A stretch of DNA of 64,000 nucleotides from Vibrio coralliirubri (GTDB lineage Bacteria > Pseudomonadota > Gammaproteobacteria > Enterobacterales > Vibrionaceae): positions 1,178,001 to 1,242,000 of the forward strand of contig NZ_AP025470.1 of NCBI RefSeq assembly GCF_024347375.1, read 5' to 3'. The notes below the pieces were generated by a model. The model saw nothing but the letters and a program-made list of their open reading frames with translations, did not search any database and was not told where the DNA came from. Position 1 is the stretch's first letter. Each line of letters starts with the position of its first letter. Shown here piece by piece: positions 50,663-59,887 of the stretch. A program made the translations under genes and the position numbers.

Positions 50663-52828
50663 CTATTGAGTCTTTAGTAAATCCAAAAAGAATGCGTATT
50701 CGAGTGCGTCTTCTTTTAGTCGTTTAAATCGACCAGAAGCGCCACCGTGACCAGCTTCCATATCGGTTTTGAATAGCAACACGTTGTTGTCTGTTTTCAT
50801 CTCCCGTAACTTTGCGACCCATTTCATTGGCTCAAAGTATTGCACCTGTGAGTCATGCAGGCCCGTCGTTACCAACATGTTCGGGTAGTTTTGAACCTTA
50901 ATGTTGTCGTACGGTGAGTACCCCAGCATGTAATCGTAGTAGGTTTTATCGTTTGGGTTGCCCCATTCGTCATACTCGTTGGTGGTTAGAGGAATCGATT
51001 CATCGAGCATGGTTGTCACAATGTCTACAAACGGAACATGTGCACCAATACCACGGTACAGTTCTGGTGCTTGGTTGATGATTGCTCCCATCAATAGACC
51101 GCCAGCAGAGCCACCAACGGCGAACACTTTATCCTTAGCGCCATAGCCTTCTTCAACAAGCTCTTTGGTTACATCAATAAAGTCGTTGAACGTGTTTTGT
51201 TTGGTCAGTTTCTTGCCATCTTCATACCAAGGGCGACCAAGCATTTCTGAACCGCGGACATGTGCGATTACATAAACAAAACCTCTATCCAGTAGGCTTA
51301 GGCGAATTGAGCTGAAGGTAGGTTCAATCGTAGAGCCGTAAGACCCGTAGCCGTATTGGTAGATTGGATTAGTGCCGTCTTTCTTGAATAAATCTTTGCG
51401 ATAAACCAAAGAGACAGGAACTTGCTTACCATCGCGAGCCGTAACCATGATTCGCTCTGATTGGTAGTTATCTGCTTCGAAATCACCTAATACGGGTGTT
51501 TGCTTCATGAGCTCGGATTCACCTGTACTTAGGTCGAAATCATAATAAGTACCTGGCGTGGTTAAGCTGCTGTAATAGATACGAACTTTTGAGTTATCTA
51601 ATTCATAGTTACTCGTTAGGTAAGCGGCAAATGCGGTGTCGTTAAATTCAAGTGGGAACTCGTGGCCTGTTGAGAGTTGGCGAACTTTCACTGTAGACAA
51701 GCCATCTGCGCGTTGCTCGTAAACAAGATGGTCATCAAACAACTCGAAATCAACAAGCTGAGTATTATCGTCCGCTGGGATGACATCGACCCATTTTGAG
51801 CGGTCATGCATCTCTTCGGCGGTGACTTTCATTAAACGGAAGTTGACCGCTTGGTAGTTGGTGTAGATGTAATACCAATCACCTAGCTTAGCGATGCTGT
51901 ACTCTATACCGGTCTCTTTTGGGTAGAAAGCCTCAGCTGTAGCCTTTGGGTTGTTGGCATCGATGACTGAGACACCGCTGGTTTCTGTGCTCGAGTGCCA
52001 AATGTAGACCTGTTCACCATCTTTGCTTTTACTCAAAGAGGTGTAGTAAGCACTATCGGTCTCTTCGTAGATTAACTGATCGCTTGCTTGATCTGTGCCT
52101 AATACGTGGCGGTAAACTTGATAACCCAGCAATGTTTGTGGATCTTTTTTGATGTAGTAGAAGGCTTGGTTGTCGTTTTGCCACGCGATTGCACTTGAAG
52201 CGCCTTCAATTCCATCTTTTAGGTATTCACCTGTTGTGAGGTCTTTGATCTTGATGGTGTAAATTCGTCGGCTCAGCGTATCTTCACCATAGGCTAACAA
52301 GTTTTCATCTGGGCTGATCGTTAAGCCACCAATACTGAAAAACTCATGTTCTTTTGCTAGCTCGTTAACATCTAAGATGACTTGCTTGTCTGTGCCTAAA
52401 AAGTTTTTTTCACGCAGGTGAACTGGGTATTCGTTGTCGCCTGTGACTTTATTCGAGTAGTAGTAACTGCCTTTGCGAACCGGTACAGAATTGTCGTCTT
52501 TGGCTATTCGGCCTTTAATCTCTTCAAATAATTGTTTTTGTGCCGCTTCTGTATGTTTCAGCACTGTATCTGCGTACTGATTCTCTTGTTCAAGTTGTTG
52601 CAAGATCTCTGGATCTTGGCGTGCATCATCGCGCATCCAGTAGTAATCATCGATTCGGGCGTCACCATGAATCGTCATTGCGTGAGGGACTTTCTTAGCA
52701 ACGGGTGCTTGGGTTTGCTGAGCGACGAGTTGTGATTGAGAGTAGTGGTTCATGGTTGAGATTCCTTGATTGCTGCATCCGGCGACAAGCGCTATTGATA
52801 CGGCTAATGTGGTTAAAGCGATACGCAT
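50663..52828 (-). CDS. ptrB: Oligopeptidase B (protease II) with lipoprotein signal
   Basis: A 721-residue S9A serine peptidase with beta-propeller and alpha/beta hydrolase domains. Catalytic triad: serine in GGSAGGLLMG, aspartate in TGLHDSQVQYFEP, histidine in EAGHGGASGRF. It would cut oligopeptides after basic residues. Unusually, the N-terminus is MRIALTTLAVSIALVAGCSN, a complete lipobox, so this version is a membrane lipoprotein in the periplasm, whereas enterobacterial PtrB is cytoplasmic or periplasmic without lipidation. Leftward, single gene. Confidence 0.9.
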   Translation of the reverse strand: MRIALTTLAVSIALVAGCSNQGISTMNHYSQSQLVAQQTQAPVAKKVPHAMTIHGDARIDDYYWMRDDARQDPEILQQLEQENQYADTVLKHTEAAQKQLFEEIKGRIAKDDNSVPVRKGSYYYSNKVTGDNEYPVHLREKNFLGTDKQVILDVNELAKEHEFFSIGGLTISPDENLLAYGEDTLSRRIYTIKIKDLTTGEYLKDGIEGASSAIAWQNDNQAFYYIKKDPQTLLGYQVYRHVLGTDQASDQLIYEETDSAYYTSLSKSKDGEQVYIWHSSTETSGVSVIDANNPKATAEAFYPKETGIEYSIAKLGDWYYIYTNYQAVNFRLMKVTAEEMHDRSKWVDVIPADDNTQLVDFELFDDHLVYEQRADGLSTVKVRQLSTGHEFPLEFNDTAFAAYLTSNYELDNSKVRIYYSSLTTPGTYYDFDLSTGESELMKQTPVLGDFEADNYQSERIMVTARDGKQVPVSLVYRKDLFKKDGTNPIYQYGYGSYGSTIEPTFSSIRLSLLDRGFVYVIAHVRGSEMLGRPWYEDGKKLTKQNTFNDFIDVTKELVEEGYGAKDKVFAVGGSAGGLLMGAIINQAPELYRGIGAHVPFVDIVTTMLDESIPLTTNEYDEWGNPNDKTYYDYMLGYSPYDNIKVQNYPNMLVTTGLHDSQVQYFEPMKWVAKLREMKTDNNVLLFKTDMEAGHGGASGRFKRLKEDALEYAFFLDLLKTQ

Positions 52829-53023
52829 CTATATATCCTTAGTGTGCACCTTACTCTTTTTGATGCCAGCATCCTTTGTTGGTTGGGTATCTTCCAGTGA
52901 TATTATTTATAATTGGATTCTAGATATGCACTTTCATCATAAGTGTCTGTTATTGTTTTCAAAAAATCAAAGCAATGTTAAATGAAATTACTGATACGTG
53001 AGAGTGGAAGGAATAAATGTGCA

Positions 53024-53058
53024 ACAAAAAGGGACACACTGTTCAGTATGTCCCTTTC
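53024..53058 (-). terminator. Terminator of emrD
   Basis: AAAGGGACA / TGTCCCTTT on the minus strand, followed by TTTTTG. Confidence 0.9.
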
Positions 53059-53087
53059 CTTTGTTTGGGCAGGATTCGAGCTTTACG

Positions 53088-54293
53088 TTAAATAGCCAAT
53101 GGCATTTCGTTTGAGTGGTCAGGTTTACGATTAACCCAACGTAAACCAAGCATAGCGATGAATGACATTGCAATCATCAAGCAACCGAGTGGCAATTGGT
53201 CTTGAGCTGGGAAGAACGATGCCAATAGTGTTGCGATGCCAGCACCCAGGTTTTGCATGCCACCTAAAATCGCACCTCCAGTACCAGCGTGGTACGGGAA
53301 TGGCGAAAGTGCCCCTGTTGTCGCCGCTGGGAATAATATGCCAGCGCCCAAGAAGTAAATGGTTGCACCGCCAATTAAGGTTAATGCTGTTGTTTGACCA
53401 AACAGACCCGGTATCAATACCACTGTTGAGCCTACCAAGATAGCTACTAGACCAACATTCAGTGCGCGGCGCTCAGAGCGACGTTGTGCGATGTAACTAG
53501 ATAAGCCAGCACCGACTAAGTAACCCGGAATAGGCAAGACAAACAACAAGCTTACTGTCGTTGCCGGTAAGCCAAGCACGCCGCCAAGCAACACACCTGC
53601 CGCTGCTTCAAATACGGCTACACCAGCAAAGGTTGCGACTAATACTAATAAGAAACCTTGGAAACGTTTGTCAGACAGAACGAATTTGTAGCTGTTGGCG
53701 ACCGATTCATGCTTGCGTCGTTCTTTCGGCAGTGTTTCCATCATGCTCGTCATCATAGTGATCACAACAGCAATACCAAACAGGGCAAGGAATAAGTAGC
53801 TAGAACGCCAACCGAAAACTTCTGTTAGGTAACCGCCTAATACAGGAGCCATCAATGGTGAGAAAATTACACACATACTAATTAAGCTGTTTGCACGGTG
53901 CAGTTCTGCGCCTTCAAAACAGTCGCGAGTCAATGTACGAGACATCGCACCGCCACAACCGATGCCCAAACCTTGGATAAAGCTACCCGCTAAGAACCAT
54001 TCATATTCGTGAGCGAACAATGCTACCAAAGTACCGATGATGTAGATGATCAAACCAATCACGATGATCGGTTTACGACCTAGGCGATCAGAAAGTGGAC
54101 CGTAGACAAATTGCGACAGACCATAAGGGATCAAGTAACACGCCATCACCGCTTGCAGTGAAGATGCCGAAACTAAGAACTCACCTGCCATATGACCGAT
54201 AGAAGGCACGTACATCGTTTGAGTCATTTGACCTACTGCAGTCAGAATAGCGATTAAAAAGGTAAGTTTCGCTAATGGAAACGAGGCGGACAT
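53088..54293 (-). CDS. emrD: EmrD family multidrug efflux MFS transporter
   Basis: A 401-residue 12-helix major facilitator close to E. coli EmrD: GQMTQTMYVPSIGHMAGEF, the motif A loop GPLSDRLGRKPIIVIG, IQGLGIGCGGAMSRTLTRDC and FEAAAGVLLGGVLGL. It exports hydrophobic, mostly cationic drugs by proton exchange in the inner membrane. Leftward; the 54294-54791 gap upstream contains its promoter. Confidence 0.9.
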   Translation of the reverse strand: MSASFPLAKLTFLIAILTAVGQMTQTMYVPSIGHMAGEFLVSASSLQAVMACYLIPYGLSQFVYGPLSDRLGRKPIIVIGLIIYIIGTLVALFAHEYEWFLAGSFIQGLGIGCGGAMSRTLTRDCFEGAELHRANSLISMCVIFSPLMAPVLGGYLTEVFGWRSSYLFLALFGIAVVITMMTSMMETLPKERRKHESVANSYKFVLSDKRFQGFLLVLVATFAGVAVFEAAAGVLLGGVLGLPATTVSLLFVLPIPGYLVGAGLSSYIAQRRSERRALNVGLVAILVGSTVVLIPGLFGQTTALTLIGGATIYFLGAGILFPAATTGALSPFPYHAGTGGAILGGMQNLGAGIATLLASFFPAQDQLPLGCLMIAMSFIAMLGLRWVNRKPDHSNEMPLAI

Positions 54294-54791
54294 TTGCGTA
54301 TCTCTCCAAAAATTAAGACGTAAAAAGCCTTAGCGCTCCATTAAAGGAGAGCCAAATGAATAAAGTGTTCAGGGAATCTAGGCGCGAGATATTAGAGCTT
54401 GATTGCGGGCTTAGCAATCAAAAAGTGTGAAGTTGAGCAAGATAAAAATCTATAACTTGGATTATAAAAACTAATCCGAAATCGCTGCATTTGAAAGAGG
54501 GAGAGGGTGGAGTGGGCTTCCTTTAAATATCGATGTTTTGGCTATGTCCAAAGCGCTAAAACCTAAGCGACATAGCCAATGATTGTATGAGTACATCATT
54601 TGAAATCACAGAAAAAGGAAGAAAACACGCTCTATTAACATTTGTGTAAACTTTCGTTTTATATGTAAGCAATTTGTGCTGTAATTATCCGCTAAGCTAT
54701 TCGTCTAACTTATTTACATTTTGTACAGCAATTCGTTGTCGATGTGATAGTTATGGTTATGGAAGTCTTTTGGCTTAAATAAGGATATTAA
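54294..54791. other. Divergent control region of emrD and the chemoreceptor
   Basis: No gene. It holds an inverted repeat (54539-54578). A/T-rich promoter-like DNA lies at 54640-54780. Confidence 0.5.
54539..54578. other. 10-bp inverted repeat with 20-nt loop
   Basis: TGGCTATGTC (54539-54548) and its complement GACATAGCCA (54569-54578). The loop is GC-balanced; no T run follows. Function unknown. Confidence 0.6.
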
Positions 54792-56909
54792 ATGCGCTCT
54801 CTATCGGTACAGTGGAAAATAACCCTCTTAGCAGGTTGTTGTTTAATCATTACGTCACTGTCTCTTATTGGTTTCTCGATCTACAACGCAACGAGTAATC
54901 AACAAGTCATCAAATCTCAAAGTTCAGAATCAGTTATCAATAAAACTCAGCAGCTGCTGGCGTCTGTTTCTCAGCTTAATGCTCAAGAAACTCAACGTTA
55001 TGTAGACGAAGCTATTTACCGCGCAGAGATGCTTGCGGCCAGTGCTCAGTTTCTAAAAAACAATGCAGACGAAAACTTTACGCCAAGTGAAGAGCTTCGT
55101 ACCGCCTTGGATGAAATGGTTCGTCGCTCGGTTCTAAATTTCGACTCTATTCAAGGTGCGTATCTAGTTTTCAAGCCTGATTTACTCGATAGCGAAGATG
55201 CGAATTATGTCGATGCTGATTATGTTGGTTCTAACGAAAAAGGTCGTTTTGCTCCTTACTGGAAGGTGGCAGATAACGGTGAAAATGTTCTAGCGAACGT
55301 TCTTTCAGAATCTATCTTGAATGATGACAGCAATAGCGAACGTTTTTACTGTCCTTTGTCTTCAGGGCAAACGTGTATTAGTACCCCTCGAGTGGTTAAC
55401 AGCGGTGGTGTAGCACTACTTACGTCCTCTATTTCAGTCCCTATTTTGGTTGACGACGTTGCTATTGGTTTTCTTGGTATTGATCTAAGACTCGATGGTT
55501 TAACCAGTGTGATTACGCAATCTGACCAGAGCTTGTTTAACGGTGCCGGTAAAGCTTATGTGGTTAGTCTAGATGGTTCGGTCATCGCTTCTGATGATTC
55601 AAGCATTGCGGTCGGTTCAACCTTCCAAAGTGGCAATACAAACAGTGATTTAATGACCGACTTTATCTTTGGTGGTGAAGTGACAACGCAATGGAGTGAG
55701 AACGGTGAGTGGTTACTTGCCTTTGCACCTGTTGTTGCGGCTAATCAAACTTGGGGTGTGTTGTTTGAGATTCCGAGAGAGAGCGTCGTCGCTGATGCCA
55801 ACAAATTGGATTCCATCATTAGTACTAAGCTAAGTGAAGGCATCAAGACGGAAGTAATTGCAGGTACCGTATTCATTTTGTTCGGTTTAGCCATTATCGC
55901 ATTTGCTTCCCTTTCAATTGTGAAGCCTATTCGACAAGTGGTTGAGCGACTTAATGACATCGCTTCTGGTGAAGGTGACTTGACCCAACGTTTGGAAGTG
56001 AAATCTCAAGACGAAATTGGTCAGTTGTCTAAAGGGTTCAACTTATTCTTAGACAAGCTACAACACACGATTAAAGAAGTCATTCACACCACTGAGCAAG
56101 TGGCGAGTACGACAAGCCAGGCTAAAGCATCGGCATCAAGCACTCGAGAAAGCAGTGAATCTCAATTTAAAGAAGTCGATCTTGTGGCAACAGCGGCCGA
56201 AGAGATGACTCAAACTGCAGGCTTGGTGGTACAAAATGCAGAAGTAGCGGTTGATGCTGCTTGTGAAGCGAATCGTTCTGCTCAACAAGGGCAACAAGTC
56301 ATCGAACTTTCAGCCGGTGAAATGAGAAAGCTGGTGGAACGTATGTCGAGTGCTGTTCCTATTGTTGAAGAGTTGGCTAAAAATAACGGCAACATTACCG
56401 AGATCTTAAGTGTTATTGAGGGGATTTCTGAGCAAACTAACTTACTGGCATTGAATGCGGCGATTGAAGCGGCTCGTGCTGGCGAACAAGGTCGTGGCTT
56501 TGCTGTTGTTGCGGATGAGGTAAGAAACCTCGCAAGTCGCACACAGTCATCGGTTGGTGAGATCAGAGCGGTGATCGACAAGGTTCATGCTGGAACTCAA
56601 GATGTCGTTGAAGCGATACAAGAAGGCAATATACTTGCAAATGACACAGCACTACACGTTCAAAAAGCAGTTGAAGATCTGGGGTCGATCTTTACTTCTA
56701 TTGAGGCGATCAGTGATATGAACAGTCAGATCGTTCGAGCAGCCGAAGAGCAACAATCGGTTTCCGGTGAAGTAAACCAAAGCGTGGTTAATATTCGCGA
56801 TTTGAGTGCGAAGATCTTGGAGCAAGCCGCGGCTTCTGAGCAAGTGGGTAATGAAATTGACCAACTGTCTCAACAACAACAGAAGTTGGTCAATCAGTTC
56901 AAGGTATAG
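54792..56909 (+). CDS. Methyl-accepting chemotaxis protein (dCache_1, HAMP, MA)
   Basis: A 705-residue chemoreceptor. TM1 near residues 8-30 ([19 protein letters not shown]), a periplasmic double-Cache sensor of about 300 residues ([30 protein letters not shown]), TM2 near 352-375, HAMP ([20 protein letters not shown]) and the cytoplasmic MA coiled coil with the hairpin tip [20 protein letters not shown]. dCache_1 receptors with this YW region often sense amino acids or amines; the ligand is not known here. No C-terminal CheR tether is visible. Single gene with terminator. Confidence 0.94.
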   Translation: MRSLSVQWKITLLAGCCLIITSLSLIGFSIYNATSNQQVIKSQSSESVINKTQQLLASVSQLNAQETQRYVDEAIYRAEMLAASAQFLKNNADENFTPSEELRTALDEMVRRSVLNFDSIQGAYLVFKPDLLDSEDANYVDADYVGSNEKGRFAPYWKVADNGENVLANVLSESILNDDSNSERFYCPLSSGQTCISTPRVVNSGGVALLTSSISVPILVDDVAIGFLGIDLRLDGLTSVITQSDQSLFNGAGKAYVVSLDGSVIASDDSSIAVGSTFQSGNTNSDLMTDFIFGGEVTTQWSENGEWLLAFAPVVAANQTWGVLFEIPRESVVADANKLDSIISTKLSEGIKTEVIAGTVFILFGLAIIAFASLSIVKPIRQVVERLNDIASGEGDLTQRLEVKSQDEIGQLSKGFNLFLDKLQHTIKEVIHTTEQVASTTSQAKASASSTRESSESQFKEVDLVATAAEEMTQTAGLVVQNAEVAVDAACEANRSAQQGQQVIELSAGEMRKLVERMSSAVPIVEELAKNNGNITEILSVIEGISEQTNLLALNAAIEAARAGEQGRGFAVVADEVRNLASRTQSSVGEIRAVIDKVHAGTQDVVEAIQEGNILANDTALHVQKAVEDLGSIFTSIEAISDMNSQIVRAAEEQQSVSGEVNQSVVNIRDLSAKILEQAAASEQVGNEIDQLSQQQQKLVNQFKV

Positions 56910-56961
56910 TTGTTCAAGGTATAAGCATTAAGCATTAAGCCTTAACCAATTCTTGAATAGA

Positions 56962-56999
56962 AAAAGGGACAAATGAAGATTTTATTTGTCCCTTTTTTA
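56962..56999 (+). terminator. Terminator of the chemoreceptor gene
   Basis: AAAAGGGACAAAT / ATTTGTCCCTTTT with six Ts; the minus-strand version can also serve roxA. Confidence 0.93.
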
Positions 57000-57043
57000 A
57001 TTGTTTCTTTAGAAGCTGGTCAATAACCAACGGTTGACGCTGC

Positions 57044-58177
57044 TTACTCTTCGATAAACCAGTAGCCTTTGTTGACCAATTCAGTCACGACAGTTACGCC
57101 CGAAGGAGATAGGGCAGTAGCCGAGGTAATCATGGTCTCATCGCAAAGTATGTTGAGTAACGAAGAATCCGCTTCATCCACCTTAACCACTTCGCCATTG
57201 ATGTAAGCCGTGTTGCTTTCATTTTCGTGGTAGAGCGCTTTTAAGCCTGATACTCGGTGAATCTCACCTTCAGACTCTAAGTGTTGAGCGATCTCTTCTT
57301 GAGTCCATAGTGGCTCTGGAGCAACGATATCAAGCTGGTGGCGTGATTGACTTAGCAGACAACCCATGAATTCACTGATGGTTTCAGGTTGCTCTAATGC
57401 AGATTTCAACATGTCAGTGAGATTGCTTAAATCCGATGAGCGAATTTTTCCGTAGCCTTCTTGCGTTTTGAATTCTGGATCGTGCAGGTGAACGTCCCCC
57501 ATATCATGAGCAAGCACAAAATCGGCAAAGTTGCTGATCAGCTCTTGTTCTTTAGGAGAGCGGTAGCCAATAGAGTAGCTCATTGACGGCGCTAACGTGT
57601 TCCCTTCATGAGGGAAACCTGGTGGGATATAAAGGATATCGCCCGGCTCTAAAGTTTCATCAATGATCGGGTCAAAACCTTCAATTTGACGAAGTGCAGA
57701 CGCTTGAACAGTCTCTTTGTATTGGCCAACATCTTTAGCGCCAACCTTCCATTGACGTTTGCCTTGGCCTTGAATTATGAAGACATCGTATTGATCAATA
57801 TGTGGGCCTACGCCGCCTTCTGGTTCTGAGTAGCAGATCATTAGATCGTCGAATAACCAGTTTGGTAACGCTTGGAACGCCTCAGTCAGCTGATTTGCGC
57901 CTTGGTGCCAGTGGTTCGCTGCTTGAACGATCAGTTGCCAATGAGTTTCGGTTAACTCGCCAAACTTTTCTTCAGAGAATGGACCGTGTTCTGCTGTCCA
58001 ATGATTGTCGAGGTTAGAGACAAAGCGAGAATCCACTTCTTCTTCCATCGATAAACCAGCAAGTTCTTCCGGCGAAATTGGGTCGACGAAGTTTTGGAAG
58101 CCACCCTTTAAGATGGTTGGTTTTTTATGCCAGTAGTTTTCAAGAAACTCGGGCATAGAAAAGCTAAGTTGGTACAT
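57044..58177 (-). CDS. roxA: RoxA/YcfD ribosomal oxygenase (JmjC, 50S L16 arginine hydroxylase)
   Basis: A 377-residue 2-oxoglutarate/Fe(II) oxygenase. Iron ligands H126 and D128 (GPHIDQYDVF) and distal H190 (PPGFPHEGNT); the C-terminal winged helix is present. E. coli RoxA hydroxylates Arg81 of ribosomal protein L16. It follows priC and rsmS; a 7-bp tandem repeat ends 20 bp upstream of its start codon, close to the ribosome-binding site CAGGATTC. Confidence 0.93.
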   Translation of the reverse strand: MYQLSFSMPEFLENYWHKKPTILKGGFQNFVDPISPEELAGLSMEEEVDSRFVSNLDNHWTAEHGPFSEEKFGELTETHWQLIVQAANHWHQGANQLTEAFQALPNWLFDDLMICYSEPEGGVGPHIDQYDVFIIQGQGKRQWKVGAKDVGQYKETVQASALRQIEGFDPIIDETLEPGDILYIPPGFPHEGNTLAPSMSYSIGYRSPKEQELISNFADFVLAHDMGDVHLHDPEFKTQEGYGKIRSSDLSNLTDMLKSALEQPETISEFMGCLLSQSRHQLDIVAPEPLWTQEEIAQHLESEGEIHRVSGLKALYHENESNTAYINGEVVKVDEADSSLLNILCDETMITSATALSPSGVTVVTELVNKGYWFIEE

Positions 58178-58197
58178 GTGAATCCTGTATATTTTTA

Positions 58198-58266
58198 TGC
58201 TAGATGCTAGATGCTAGATGCTAGATGCTAGATGCTAGATGCTAGATGCTAGATGCTAGATGCTAG
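58198..58266. repeat. TGCTAGA tandem repeat, nearly ten copies
   Basis: Nine perfect 7-bp TGCTAGA units and a partial one. It overlaps the last codons and the stop of rsmS and ends 20 bp before the roxA start. 7 is not a multiple of 3, but the rsmS stop occurs inside the first two units, so copy number changes mainly alter the roxA leader. Confidence 0.97.
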
Positions 58267-58419
58267 TTTGGCTTGTAAATCTTGCTGGACAATTTTGATT
58301 GCTTCTAACGCGACTTTTGGATCGATTTCGTTGCTTTCGAGCAGATAAATCAGGTCGACAGCTAACTTAACTTCTTCTGGTGCGTTATCCAGTGGTGATG
58401 GTGTGTTATCAGTGTTCAT
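58249..58419 (-). CDS. rsmS: RsmS (YbaM, DUF2496)
   Basis: A 56-residue protein: PLDNAPEEVKLAVDLIYLLE, then SNEIDPKVALEAIKIVQQDL, closely following E. coli YbaM. In pectolytic enterobacteria RsmS is a pleiotropic regulator; in E. coli the gene follows priC, as here. Its ATG overlaps the priC stop. The C-terminus runs into the tandem repeat, which supplies the last three codons (SSI) and the TAG stop. Confidence 0.87.
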   Translation of the reverse strand: MNTDNTPSPLDNAPEEVKLAVDLIYLLESNEIDPKVALEAIKIVQQDLQAKLASSI

Positions 58420-58957
58420 TTCGCTTAGGGTTCTCTAAGTTAATCAGTCTCTCAATATTTTTCATTGAGTCTTCACAGCGTTCTAATCGCTCTTTTGCTA
58501 ACTGCCAAGCCTCTTCCACTTTTTTCTTACTGTGGCGAGGAGCAGAATCAAACGCTAACTTTCGTACTCGTACTAAATCGACCAATCGCTTTTGCCAGTC
58601 TTGGTGCTGAGCGAGTTCGTTGTATAGGTCGTTTAGGGTTTTCCCTGACTTACTTTTTCGGTCCAAGCGTAAATCGTGGTTGGCTAACTCTCTTTGGATT
58701 GCTGCAATCTGATTGGTCAGCTTTTCTGTCAGGTAGTTGGCTCTGGATGCGGTCAGTTGATTTGTGGTTTGTTCACGTACAATGGTGCGGTACGTTGCCT
58801 GAGTTTCAAGTGCATAGGGAAGCAAAACAGAGGCGCCACATTTAAATAAGGCTCGATCAAACAAGGCTTGATGATAAGCCCCTCGAGATTTATCAACCTG
58901 CGAGCAATGGCCAATCAAGGTATCAATGACACTTTTTAGCTTTGAAAATTGATTCAT
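58409..58957 (-). CDS. priC: Primosomal replication protein PriC
   Basis: A 182-residue all-helical protein of the PriC family (KLKSVIDTLIGHCSQVDKSR; FKCGASVLLPYALETQATYR). It recruits DnaB to stalled forks in replication restart. It overlaps rsmS by 11 bp (58409-58419); the pair is conserved in E. coli. Confidence 0.88.
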   Translation of the reverse strand: MNQFSKLKSVIDTLIGHCSQVDKSRGAYHQALFDRALFKCGASVLLPYALETQATYRTIVREQTTNQLTASRANYLTEKLTNQIAAIQRELANHDLRLDRKSKSGKTLNDLYNELAQHQDWQKRLVDLVRVRKLAFDSAPRHSKKKVEEAWQLAKERLERCEDSMKNIERLINLENPKRNEH

Positions 58958-58979
58958 TTCACTTCCCGTTGGCTAATGC

Positions 58980-59759
58980 CTATAAGTTCACAAACCAAGC
59001 TTCGTATGCCAGTTTAATTGCAAGTACGCTTACTACGGTAACAAACACAGGTCGTATAAATGTAGCACCGAAACGAATAGCAGAGTGAGCACCAACAAAC
59101 GCTCCGGCCATTAAACAAAGACCCATGGTTAAACCTAGAACCCAATCAATATGACCAAGAATCGCGAAGGTCACCAAAGAGGTAAAGTTACTGGTAAAGT
59201 TCATGGCTTTGGATAGACCAGAGGCAAGTAAGATGTTTAAGCGATAAAGCGCCATAGAGCTTACCGTCCAAAACGCGCCGGTTCCTGGGCCAGCAACCCC
59301 ATCATAAAAGCCAAGAATGAATCCTTGGTACTTTTGTTTTCTCTTAAGCACAGGGCAAGGCTTAGGAGACACATTATGGCTCACATCTGGAGTCTTATGA
59401 AAAATGGTATAGACCGCAGCGGCAAGAATGACTAACGGCAATACCTTCTCTAACCACTCTGTGCTAATAGCATCAACAGTGAGTGTGCCGATTGTCGCAC
59501 CGATTAAAGTAGATATGAATGCATTGACCCAACACTCAGGCTTGAACAGCTTTTTACGGTAGTAAGTGAATGCAGCTGTAGATGAAGCGAAGGTTGCTGC
59601 AAGCTTGTTAGTACCCAATGCGATGTGTGGCGGTAAACCAAGTGACAGTAAAGCTGGAACGGTTAACATCCCTCCGCCACCTGCGACAGCATCAATAAAG
59701 CCTGCTGCAAATGCAACCAGAGCAAGTATGACCAACATGGTTGGCTCAATCATTTCCAT
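58980..59759 (-). CDS. yfcA: TauE/SafE family membrane protein (YfcA)
   Basis: A 259-residue protein with eight membrane segments in two repeats: GFIDAVAGGGGMLTVPALLS and LGTNKLAATFASSTAAFTYY, then GFYDGVAGPGTGAFWTVSS. TauE/SafE proteins are putative anion (sulfite/sulfonate) exporters. Leftward, just before priC by 22 bp, so priC-side transcription is separate in direction order yfcA after priC. Confidence 0.85.
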   Translation of the reverse strand: MEMIEPTMLVILALVAFAAGFIDAVAGGGGMLTVPALLSLGLPPHIALGTNKLAATFASSTAAFTYYRKKLFKPECWVNAFISTLIGATIGTLTVDAISTEWLEKVLPLVILAAAVYTIFHKTPDVSHNVSPKPCPVLKRKQKYQGFILGFYDGVAGPGTGAFWTVSSMALYRLNILLASGLSKAMNFTSNFTSLVTFAILGHIDWVLGLTMGLCLMAGAFVGAHSAIRFGATFIRPVFVTVVSVLAIKLAYEAWFVNL

Positions 59760-59844
59760 AAGTAGCTAGTGTTCTCGTTATCGGCTGATAGGGCAGCCAC
59801 ATGAAAAATCGATGGATTAGTCATGTTGGGTTGTGAATGCAAGG

Positions 59845-59865
59845 GCCTAGCGATGAAGGCCCATA
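59845..59865. terminator. Stem-loop after dinG
   Basis: GGGCCT / AGGCCC with an 8-nt loop, without a clear T run; weak. Confidence 0.4.
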
Positions 59866-59887
59866 ACTACCTCGAGGGCAGGGGATA

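Noticed and set aside
58198..58266. CRISPR array
   Set aside because: The unit is 7 bp with no spacers; it is a simple tandem repeat.
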